64,000 nucleotides of DNA from NCBI RefSeq assembly GCF_016918035.1, contig NZ_JAERWK010000003.1, forward strand, positions 186,001-250,000, in the 5' to 3' direction. A program made the translations under genes and the position numbers. Numbering within the stretch: the first letter of the stretch is position 1; each line of letters begins with the position of its first letter. The notes beneath the pieces are model-generated. The model saw only the letters and a program-made list of their open reading frames with translations, searched no databases and was not told where the DNA came from. Positions 50,098 to 57,958 of the stretch are shown piece by piece. This DNA comes from Nakamurella leprariae (GTDB taxonomy: Bacteria > Actinomycetota > Actinomycetes > Mycobacteriales > Nakamurellaceae).

Positions 50098-50297
50098 GGC
50101 TGGCCTCCTGGCTGGCTCGGTGGGTCCGATCGGTCGGTCCGGTGCGACGGGAGTCGCACCGCGGACGCGCCGGTGCATCCTCCGACACGCTCGGTGACGC
50201 CCCAGTGTGGGCGCCCTCCCCGGCGCGGCGCACGCCGGGGCCGCTCCGGGCCGTCGCTCACCGAGCGCGCACCAGGCCCGCACTAGGCTGCTTCCCC

Positions 50298-51077
50298 GTG
50301 TCGGACGAGTTGCTGGTGACCCACACCGACGGGATCGTGCAGGTGGTCCTGAACCGGCCCCACCGGCACAACGCCCTCACCCACGCCATGGTCGCCGAGC
50401 TGCACGAGCTGATCACCGACCTCGCCGCGGACCGCACCGCCCGGGTGCTGGTGCTGCGCGGGGCCGGCGGTCGGGCGTTCGCGGCCGGCAACGACATCGC
50501 CGACTTCCTGGAGCACGAACCGGTCGCCCACCAGGACCGGACCGGCGCCCTGGTGCAGGCCCTGTTCGCGCTGCCCCAGGTGACGGTGGCCGCGGTGGAC
50601 GGGGTGTGCGCCGGGGGTGGCCTGGCCCTGGCCTCCCACTGCGACCTGCGACTGGCCACCCGCCGCTCGCGGTTCGGCTACCCGGTGGCCCGGACCCTGG
50701 GCAACGCGCTGCCCACCGCCCTGCTGGCCCGCTGCGCCGCCGTGTTCGGCGAGCCACTGACCCGGGAGATGCTGCTCACCGCCCGGCTGGTCCCGGCCGA
50801 CCGCGCGCACGGGGTCGGCGCGCTCACCGACCTGGTGGACGACGCGACGGCACTGGAGGAGGCCCTGGCCTCGCTGCTGGCCGACCTGGAGCCGCTGTCC
50901 GGCGCCACCATCCGGGCGACCAAGGCGCAACTGCTCACCCAGGCCCAGCGGCTGACCGCGCTCACCGTTGATGCCGAGCAGGACCACGAGCTGGTGCGCC
51001 AGGCCTACGCCGGGGCCGACTTCACCGAGGGCGTGCGCGCGTTCCTGGCCAAGGAACGCCCGGCCTTCGAGCGCTGA
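50298..51077 (+). CDS. Enoyl-CoA hydratase/isomerase family protein
   Basis: This 259-aa crotonase-fold enzyme has oxyanion-hole segments [14 protein letters not shown] and [20 protein letters not shown]. The typical second catalytic Glu position is not obvious, so it may be an isomerase, hydrolase or other crotonase rather than a true hydratase. GTG 50298 is the start, with TAGGCT as a -10-like hexamer about 13 bp upstream, which suggests a leaderless or short-leader transcript. It has no fatty-acid genes beside it. Confidence 0.88.
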   Translation: MSDELLVTHTDGIVQVVLNRPHRHNALTHAMVAELHELITDLAADRTARVLVLRGAGGRAFAAGNDIADFLEHEPVAHQDRTGALVQALFALPQVTVAAVDGVCAGGGLALASHCDLRLATRRSRFGYPVARTLGNALPTALLARCAAVFGEPLTREMLLTARLVPADRAHGVGALTDLVDDATALEEALASLLADLEPLSGATIRATKAQLLTQAQRLTALTVDAEQDHELVRQAYAGADFTEGVRAFLAKERPAFER

Positions 51078-51257
51078 ACCGACTGGACCCCAGCCGGGTG
51101 CGGCGCACACCCGGCCGATATCCTGGCCAGGCGCCGACGTCGTCCTGTCGGCCCCCGATCGCCGGCCGGTCCCGCCGTCCGGCCGCGGATGGGCACGGAG
51201 TTCGGCGCCCGAGGGTCGTCGATCCGGACCCGCCCGCCTCGTCCAGGGAGTTCGATC

Positions 51258-52256
51258 ATGCAGTCCGCCGTGAATCTCGATCCGGAGCGGAACCTGGCCC
51301 TGGACCTCGTCCGGGCGACCGAGGCCGCCGCCATCGCCGCCGTGCGGCACCTGGGCCGCGGGGACAAGAACCTGGTCGACGGCGCGGCGGTGGACGCGAT
51401 GCGCCCCATCCTGGGCGGCGTCTCCATGCGTGGCACCGTCGTCATCGGCGAGGGCGAGAAGGACGACGCCCCCATGCTCTTCAACGGCGAGCAGGTCGGC
51501 AACGGCACCGGCCCGGAGGTCGACATCGCGGTCGACCCGGTCGACGGCACCACGCTGACGGCCAAGGCGATGCCGAACGCGCTGGCCGTGGTCGCCCTGG
51601 CCGAGCGCGGCTCGATGCTGGACCCGGGCCCGGTCTTCTACATGGAGAAGCTGGCCGTCAGCGGTGATTTCGCCGACGCGGTCGACTTCGAGGCGCCGAT
51701 CGAGCGCAACCTCAAGTGGATCGCCAAGGCCAAGGGCGTGGCCGTCGAGGACCTCGCCGTGTGCATCCTGGACCGCCCGCGGCACGCCGACCTGGTCGAC
51801 CGGATCCGCAAGGCCGGCTCGCGCATCAAGTTCATCCTGGACGGCGACGTGGCCGGCGCCATCCTGGCCGCCGACCCGGACCACGACGTCGACCTGCTCG
51901 TCGGCGTCGGCGGCACGCCGGAGGGCGTCATCGCCGCCTGCGCGCTCAAGTGCATGGGCGGGGCCATCTTCGGCCGGCTCAAGCCCGACGACGACGACAT
52001 GCGCCAGCGCGCCGTCGACGCGGGCTACGACGTCGACAAAGTGCTCACCATCGACGATCTCGTCGCCGGCGACAACGTCTTCTTCGCCGCCACCGGCGTC
52101 ACCGACGGTGAGCTGCTCAAGGGCGTGCAGTACCGCAAGGGCGAGGTGTGGACGCAGTCGCTGTCCATGCGGTCCCGATCCCGGGCCCGCCGGCTGGTCG
52201 ACACCCGGCACAACCTCGAGCGGTCCAACCTGATCGTGCGGCCGTCCGGCAACTGA
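51258..52256 (+). CDS. glpX: Class II fructose-1,6-bisphosphatase
   Basis: GlpX, 332 aa, hydrolyses fructose 1,6-bisphosphate in gluconeogenesis, the usual enzyme in actinobacteria. Metal/substrate motifs are VVIGEGEKDDAPMLFNGEQV, EVDIAVDPVDGTTLTAKAMP and DLLVGVGGTPEGVIAACALK. ATG 51258 follows CAGGGAG and gives MQSAVNLDPERNLALDLVR; an upstream ATG adds a non-conserved extension. Together with pgi in this region it serves the hexose-phosphate branch. A 17-bp tandem repeat begins immediately after the stop. Confidence 0.95.
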   Translation: MQSAVNLDPERNLALDLVRATEAAAIAAVRHLGRGDKNLVDGAAVDAMRPILGGVSMRGTVVIGEGEKDDAPMLFNGEQVGNGTGPEVDIAVDPVDGTTLTAKAMPNALAVVALAERGSMLDPGPVFYMEKLAVSGDFADAVDFEAPIERNLKWIAKAKGVAVEDLAVCILDRPRHADLVDRIRKAGSRIKFILDGDVAGAILAADPDHDVDLLVGVGGTPEGVIAACALKCMGGAIFGRLKPDDDDMRQRAVDAGYDVDKVLTIDDLVAGDNVFFAATGVTDGELLKGVQYRKGEVWTQSLSMRSRSRARRLVDTRHNLERSNLIVRPSGN

Positions 52257-52257
52257 T

Positions 52258-52325
52258 CGTCCGGTGCACGGTGTCGTCCGGTGCACGGTGTCGTCCGGTA
52301 CGCGGTGTCGTCCGGTGCACGGTGG
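52258..52325 (+). repeat. Four tandem 17-bp repeats after glpX
   Basis: The unit CGTCCGGTGCACGGTGT occurs at 52258, 52275, 52292 (with two changes around ACGC) and 52309 (last base differs). Units are contiguous. Each contains the palindrome GTGCAC except the third. The array lies between glpX and the decayed glgC-like gene. It could be a protein-binding array or a slippage repeat. Confidence 0.8.
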
Positions 52326-52344
52326 GAGCGGGCAGGATGGACCG

Positions 52345-53351
52345 ATGCCCCCTCCCACCGTGTTGTGCATCGTCCTGGCCGGTGGATCCGGCGCCGGCTC
52401 GGCCCGCTGACCGACGGCCGGGCCAAGCCGTCCCTGCCGGTGGGCGGGCACCACCGGCTGATCGACATCGCCCTGTCCAACGCGGCCCACAGCGGGCTGT
52501 CGGACGTCTGGGTGCTGGTGTGCAGCGCCGACCACCTGGTGCTGATCGACCATCGGCCGGTCATCGCCGAACACCTGGACACCGGGGCCGATGCCACCGT
52601 GGTGACCACCGAGGTGACGACGGACGCCGACGCCGCGCGGGCCATGGTGGTGCAGGACACCGACGGGCGGGGCACCGCGGTGGACGACAAGCCGGAGCAC
52701 CCGGCCGGGCACGTCGTCGGCACCGAGATCTTCCTGTACCGGCCCGACCGGCTCGGCGCGGTCCTGCACGAGCTGGTCGGTCAGGACGAAGATCTCGGCG
52801 ACCACGGCGACCGGCTCATCCCGGCGCTGGTCGCCGACGCCTCCGTCCGCGCCGTCCGGCACGACGGTCACTGGCGGGATCTGGGCACGCCGGAGGCCTA
52901 TCTGGACGGTCAGCTGGCGCTGCTCGCCGATCCCCCGCCGCTGCGGCTGGACGACCCGCGGTGGCCGGTGCTCACCTCGATGCCGGTGCGCGCTCCGGCC
53001 CGGATCGAGCGCACCGCCGAGCTGGACAGGACCTGGGTGTCACCGGGCGCTGCGGTCGCCGGCACCGTGATCAACTCGATCGTCGGACCGGGCGCCCGGG
53101 TGGCGGCCGGGGCGGAGGTCCGGGACAGCGTGCTGATGGCCGACGCGGTCGTCGAGCCCGGGGCGCGGGTGGTGCGGTCGGTGCTGGCCGAGCAGGTGGT
53201 CGTCGGGCGGGATGCCCGGCTGGCGGGTACCACCGCGGATCCGGTCCTGGTCGGCACCGGCCACCGGGTGGACGCGCAGGCCCGGGTCGACGCCGGCGCC
53301 CAGCTGGATCCGGCCGAGCGGCCCCGGCGGCCGACCCGGGATCACGACTGA
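52345..53351 (+). pseudogene. GlgC-like nucleotidyltransferase, decayed
   Basis: The locus encodes a glucose-1-phosphate adenylyltransferase-type protein in two frames. ATG 52345 gives CIVLAGGSGAG, the start of the nucleotide-binding loop, then hits a stop. Shifting by one base near 52395 restores RLGPLTDGRAKPSLPVGGHH, then LIDIALSNAAHSGL, and the frame runs to 53351. About 70 residues usual after the latter motif are missing, where ADHLVLIDHRPVI (the GDH-type metal site) follows almost directly. The C-terminal left-handed beta-helix remains (VAGTVINSIVGPGARVAAGA). Repaired length is about 335 versus roughly 400 residues in GlgC, so activity is unlikely. Confidence 0.65.
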
Positions 53352-53357
53352 CCGGCG

Positions 53358-54038
53358 TCAGCCCTCCCGGTCGACGGTGGTCCCGGGGTCCGGGGGTGTG
53401 ACACCGCGCAGCCGGCCGACCAGCGCGCGGATCTCGTCCATGATCACGTCGGTGAGCTCCCGGGCCGCGGCGGTGTCCGTCCGCCCGGCCCACCGCGTCC
53501 GGTCGATGGGCGCCCCGACCACCAGCTTGACGGTGTGCCGGTGCCACAGGTGCCGGGCGCCGGGTCGGGCACCCCACTGCCCGACCGGGATCAACGGCGC
53601 AGCCGGGAACCGCAGCGCCAGCCGCGCGGCACCACTGCGGCCGGGGCCCGGCCACAGGTCCGGGTCGCGGGTGATCCGGCCCTCCGGGTACAGCACGACC
53701 AGGTGACCGCGACCCAGCTCGGCGGCCGCCGCCTCCACCGCCGCCGCCGCCGCGGCGCTCCCCCGCTGCACCGGGATCTGCCGGGCGATCCGCAGCAACC
53801 GACCCACCACGGGCCAGGCGAACGCCCGATCCATGATCAGGAAGTGCGGGAACCGGCGGTGGGTCACCACCATCCGCGCCACGGCCAGCGTCTCGGTGGT
53901 GGCCAGGTGGTTCACCACCAGCACGGCCGGGCCGCGGCGCGGGACGACCGGGCTGCGCGCGTACCGCAACCGGTGCACCACGGTGCCTGCCACCACCACG
54001 ACGGCGGCGCCGACGACGGTCCGGACCGGACGTTCCAC
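53358..54038 (-). CDS. 1-acyl-glycerol-3-phosphate acyltransferase-like (PlsC) protein
   Basis: This 226-aa membrane-associated acyltransferase has a start at GTG 54038 with GGGAGG seven bases upstream. An N-terminal hydrophobic helix (TVVGAAVVVVAGTVVHRL) precedes the acyl-transfer motif, which reads NHLATTETLAV rather than the canonical NHxxxxD. GRGHLVVLYPEGRITRDPDL is the PEG motif, and LIPVGQWGA the third block. The altered HX4D (His then Glu) means that activity or substrate may differ. It is convergent with the glgC-like pseudogene and divergent from purU. Confidence 0.82.
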   Translation of the reverse strand: MERPVRTVVGAAVVVVAGTVVHRLRYARSPVVPRRGPAVLVVNHLATTETLAVARMVVTHRRFPHFLIMDRAFAWPVVGRLLRIARQIPVQRGSAAAAAAVEAAAAELGRGHLVVLYPEGRITRDPDLWPGPGRSGAARLALRFPAAPLIPVGQWGARPGARHLWHRHTVKLVVGAPIDRTRWAGRTDTAAARELTDVIMDEIRALVGRLRGVTPPDPGTTVDREG

Positions 54039-54167
54039 TGACGTGCCTCCCAGCCGCTGCCTCACACCGGACCAGCGCGCCCGGCTGCGCCGACCGGGGG
54101 CGGACGGCGGGTAGCGTGGCCCGGTGATCGGGCTCGTCCGTTCCGTCCCCGGGCAGGCAGGACGATC

Positions 54168-55148
54168 ATGACAAGCCGCCCGTCCCGACCGCTGGAGCGC
54201 CCCGCGTTGAGCACGTCCCCCGCCGCCCGTCAACCCGGCTCCCCGACCCCGGCGGCCGGTCGGTTGCCGGGCCAGCAGCGTGACCTGGGTGCACCCGGCC
54301 ACTCCTTCGTGCTCACACTGTCCTGCGCCGACCGGCGCGGCATCGTCTGGTCAGTGTCCGGTTTGCTGGCCGAGGCGGGCTGCAGCATCGTGGATTCCCA
54401 GCAGTTCGGGGACGCCTCGACCGGGCAGTTCTTCATGCGGGTGCACGTCCGCCGGGAGATCGGCCCCATCCCCCTCGGTGAGTTGGAGGCCGTCGTCGAG
54501 CCGCTGGCCCGCGAGTTCGGGATGACCTGGCAACTGCACGACACGGCGGTGCCCGACCGGCTGGTGGTGATGGTGTCCCAGCAGGGCCACTGCCTCAACG
54601 ACCTGCTGTTCCGGGCCCGGTCCGGGACGCTGCCGGCCACCATCGCCGCGGTGGTGTCCAACCATCCCGACTTCCGCGACCTGGCCGAGTGGCACGGTGT
54701 GCCGTTCCACCACATCCCGGTCACCGCCGACACCAAGCCGCAGGCCGAGGACGCGCTGCGGGAGGTGCTCACCGAGTACCGCGCCGACACCATCGTGCTG
54801 GCCCGGTACATGCAGGTGCTCTCCGACCGGCTGTGCCGCGAGCACGAGGGCCGCATCATCAACATCCACCACAGCCTGCTGCCCAGCTTCAAGGGTGCCC
54901 GGCCCTACGCGCAGGCCTACGACCGTGGCGTCAAGGTCATCGGCGCGACGGCGCACTACGTGACGGCCGAGCTGGACGAGGGCCCGATCATCGAGCAGGA
55001 CTTCGTCCGGGTCGACCACTCCCACGACCCGGCTGACCTGGCCGCCCGCGGCCGCGACCTGGAGGCCCTCGCCCTGGCCCGCGCCGTCACCTGGCACAGC
55101 GAGCACCGGGTGCTGCGGTACGGGGTCAAGACGGTCGTGTTCACCTGA
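54168..55148 (+). CDS. purU: Formyltetrahydrofolate deformylase
   Basis: PurU, 326 aa, hydrolyses 10-formyl-tetrahydrofolate to formate and THF, balancing one-carbon pools. An N-terminal ACT domain (SFVLTLSCADRRGIVWSVSG) is followed by the formyltransferase-fold catalytic domain: RDLAEWHGVPFHHIPVTADT, INIHHSLLPSFKGARPYAQA with the catalytic His pair, and VTAELDEGPIIEQD with the Asp. The first 45 residues are a non-conserved Pro/Ser-rich extension, so a later start is possible. It is a single-gene unit. Confidence 0.94.
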   Translation: MTSRPSRPLERPALSTSPAARQPGSPTPAAGRLPGQQRDLGAPGHSFVLTLSCADRRGIVWSVSGLLAEAGCSIVDSQQFGDASTGQFFMRVHVRREIGPIPLGELEAVVEPLAREFGMTWQLHDTAVPDRLVVMVSQQGHCLNDLLFRARSGTLPATIAAVVSNHPDFRDLAEWHGVPFHHIPVTADTKPQAEDALREVLTEYRADTIVLARYMQVLSDRLCREHEGRIINIHHSLLPSFKGARPYAQAYDRGVKVIGATAHYVTAELDEGPIIEQDFVRVDHSHDPADLAARGRDLEALALARAVTWHSEHRVLRYGVKTVVFT

Positions 55149-55210
55149 ACGGAGTCCCCGGATGTCCGGCGAGCGCGCTCGTGCTCGACCTCTGGACGGG
55201 CGCCGAGCCC

Positions 55211-57958
55211 TCATCGGTCCAGCAGCTGCCGGCCGACCAGGTCGGCGAACAGGCCCGGCTCGGCGATCAGCTCGTCGTAGCTGCCCTGCTGCACCACCCG
55301 GCCCGCGTCCAGCACCACGATGCGGTCCGCGTGCCGGATGGTCGAGAGCCGGTGCGCCACCACGATCCTGGTCACCCGAAGCCGGTCGAGCGAGGCCGCC
55401 ACCTGAGCCTGGGACACGTTGTCCAGGGCGGAGGTGGCTTCGTCGAGCAGCAGGACGGCCGGCTCCGCGGCCAGCGCCCGGGCCAGCACGATCCGTTGCC
55501 GCTGCCCGCCGGAGAGCGTGCTGGCCCCCTCCACCACCACGGTCTGCAGTCCCATCGGCATGCGCCGGATGTCGTCGGCCACCGCGGCCGCCTCGGCCGC
55601 CCGCCAGACCTGCTGCTGGGTCATCGGGCGGGAGCCGCGGATGTTGTCGGCCAGGTTGCCCGGGAACAGCGGTGACGACTGCAGCACGGTGCCGATCCGG
55701 CGGCGCACCTCCCGCACGTCCAACCGGTCGAGGCTGACCCCGTCGTAGGCGACGACGCCCTGCTGTGGCCGCTCGAACCCCAGCAGCAGTCGCACCAGCG
55801 TCGACTTGCCCGACCCGGACGGCCCGACCACCGCGACGAACTCACCGGGACGAACGGTCAGCGAGACACCGCGCAGCACGTCGGGGCCGTCCGGCGTGTA
55901 CCGGAAGGTGACCGAGGACAGGTCGACCGCGCCCCGGAGCCGCAGCCCTGCCCCCGACGCGCCGCCCGCCCCCGGTCGTCCACCCGCCCGGTCGTGCACG
56001 CTCTCCGGGACCGCCTCCAGGATCGGCGTCAGCTGCCGCAGCTGCGGACCGACGCCGACCAGCTGGGCCGCCGTGGTGACCAGCGACGACGTCCCGCCCA
56101 GCACCTGGCCCAGGGCCGTGGTGAGCAGGACGTACTGTGCGGCGGTGCCGGGGCCGGTCCCGGACAGGGTGTCCCCACCGGCCAGCACCACACCGGCCGT
56201 GATGGCCAGCGTGCCCAGGGTCTGCCAGGCGGCCAACCCGGTGCTCAGCACCGACGACCAGGTCGCCGACCGGAACGAAGTGTCGGTCAACGGCGCGAAC
56301 CGGGCCGTGAGCTGCCGCATGGCCCGCTCCTCCGCCCCGAAGGCGCGGATCCGGGCGATGCCCTGCATCGTCTGCAGCGTCAGGTCGGCCAGCTGCTGCT
56401 GCTCGGTGACCTGCTGCTGCACCAGCGGCCGCCACCGGCGCACCACCCACCAGAACGCCGCGGCCTGCACCGCCACCACCAGCAGGGTGAGCAGGCCGGC
56501 CTGCCAGCTCTGCAGCAGGATGAGCACCAGGCTGACCAGCACGCTCACCCCGGCCACCGTGGCCGAGACCAGCGAGTCGGCCACCACCTGCCGGAGCGTG
56601 TCGACGACCGAGGCCCGCATGAGCAGCTCGCCGCTGCCGTGCCGGTTGAAGAACGCGGCGGGCAGGCGCAGCAGCCGGGCCCACACGGCGTCGCCGACCG
56701 CGGCGTCGAGCCGGGTGCGCACCCGGGCCGCGATCCGTCCCTGCAGCAGGGTCAGCACCGCGGTGGCCGCGATGACACCGGTCAGGGCCGCGACGAGAGC
56801 GGCCAGCCGGTCCGGCTGGTTGCCCGGCACGATCGAGCCGAAGATCGCCTCCCCGGCCAACGGCAGCAGCAGCGACGCCAGGCCCGCGACCAGGGCGATC
56901 AGCCCGAGCAGGCCCAGGTCCGGCCGGACCCCGCGGACCGCCAGCCGCCCCAGCGCGCGCCAGCCGGCGCGCTCCGGCAGTTCCGCGATCACGCCGACCG
57001 CGGTGGGCGCCAGCCCGGCCAGATCCTCGTGGGTGAGTCGCCGCTCGACCGCGGCGGTGGGATCGATCAACAGCGTGCCGCGCAGGCGCGGGACCAGCGC
57101 GACCGGGCGGCCGGCCAGCTCGGCCGCGACCGGACCGAGCAGGTTCCGCCGGCAATCCGGGCCGAGGTCGACCGTGCGCACCAGGTGACCGGCGGCCCGG
57201 GCCCGGGCAGTCAGGTCGGTGTGCGCCGGGACCGCGCCCGCCGTCGGCGGATCGGTCCCGACCGGAGCCGGGCCGACCGGCGCCGGGTCCAGCGCGGGCA
57301 CGGGTGCACCGATCCGGGCCAGCACGGCCCGCACCGGGTCCACGACCGCCGCGCCGGTCCGGGCACGCAACCGGGGCACCGCCGCGGCCAGTTCGTCGAT
57401 GGCCTCGGCGTCCACCACCGCGGTGCCCCCCGGGGGGAGCGCAGGGGGCCGGCGCCGCAGCTCGGCCCGCCCGGCCTGTCGCTCGACCACGGCCTCGATG
57501 AGTTCGTCGGTGTGCCGGCGGACCCGTTCGACGGACCCCGTCGTCCCGCCCGACGCCGCTGGCTCGGTCGGCTCGGTCGGGTCGGTCGGCTCGGTCGGGT
57601 CGATCACCAGGTCGGCCGCCTCGGCCAGGGCGGCGAACCAGCGCTCCAGGGCGGCCGCGGTGGCCGGATCCCCTGGGTCCGGGTCCGGCAACGGGGTCAG
57701 TCGCACAGTCCCGACCGGGTCCACGACCAGTGCCCGGCCGGTCGGCGGCACCAGCAGGTCCCCGGCGTCCAGCACGGCCACCGCGGGCCGGTCGGCCGGT
57801 CGGTCCAGCGCTGCTTCAGGCGGTGCGCCGACCGGGACCTCCGGAGGCGCCAACCGGACCAACGCCTGGCCGCCGGTGACCAGCAGCCACGCCGAGCCGG
57901 CGGCCACCGTCCTGGTGCCACGGCCTCCGGCGTGGCCGGCGGGCAACACGGCGGTCAC
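55211..57958 (-). CDS. NHLM bacteriocin system ABC transporter, ATP-binding protein
   Basis: This 915-aa protein from GTG 57958 overlaps the stop of the peptidase-ABC gene (GTGA). The N-terminal about 400 residues form a divergent, partly low-complexity region (PTEPTDPTEPTEP) of the kind found in NHLM ATP-binding proteins. A six-helix ABC exporter membrane domain follows (LLGLIALVAGLASLLLPLAG onward). The NBD has GPSGSGKSTLVRLLLG, LSGGQRQRIVLARALAAEP, VLLLDEATSALDNVS and VVAHRLSTIRHAD. It lacks a peptidase domain and probably pairs with the upstream C39-type protein to export a processed peptide. Confidence 0.88.
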   Translation of the reverse strand: MTAVLPAGHAGGRGTRTVAAGSAWLLVTGGQALVRLAPPEVPVGAPPEAALDRPADRPAVAVLDAGDLLVPPTGRALVVDPVGTVRLTPLPDPDPGDPATAAALERWFAALAEAADLVIDPTEPTDPTEPTEPAASGGTTGSVERVRRHTDELIEAVVERQAGRAELRRRPPALPPGGTAVVDAEAIDELAAAVPRLRARTGAAVVDPVRAVLARIGAPVPALDPAPVGPAPVGTDPPTAGAVPAHTDLTARARAAGHLVRTVDLGPDCRRNLLGPVAAELAGRPVALVPRLRGTLLIDPTAAVERRLTHEDLAGLAPTAVGVIAELPERAGWRALGRLAVRGVRPDLGLLGLIALVAGLASLLLPLAGEAIFGSIVPGNQPDRLAALVAALTGVIAATAVLTLLQGRIAARVRTRLDAAVGDAVWARLLRLPAAFFNRHGSGELLMRASVVDTLRQVVADSLVSATVAGVSVLVSLVLILLQSWQAGLLTLLVVAVQAAAFWWVVRRWRPLVQQQVTEQQQLADLTLQTMQGIARIRAFGAEERAMRQLTARFAPLTDTSFRSATWSSVLSTGLAAWQTLGTLAITAGVVLAGGDTLSGTGPGTAAQYVLLTTALGQVLGGTSSLVTTAAQLVGVGPQLRQLTPILEAVPESVHDRAGGRPGAGGASGAGLRLRGAVDLSSVTFRYTPDGPDVLRGVSLTVRPGEFVAVVGPSGSGKSTLVRLLLGFERPQQGVVAYDGVSLDRLDVREVRRRIGTVLQSSPLFPGNLADNIRGSRPMTQQQVWRAAEAAAVADDIRRMPMGLQTVVVEGASTLSGGQRQRIVLARALAAEPAVLLLDEATSALDNVSQAQVAASLDRLRVTRIVVAHRLSTIRHADRIVVLDAGRVVQQGSYDELIAEPGLFADLVGRQLLDR

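Noticed and set aside
57540-57600. GGCTCGGTC-type repeats as a regulatory array
   Set aside because: They lie inside the NHLM ABC gene and encode a Pro-Thr-Glu linker, which explains the periodicity.
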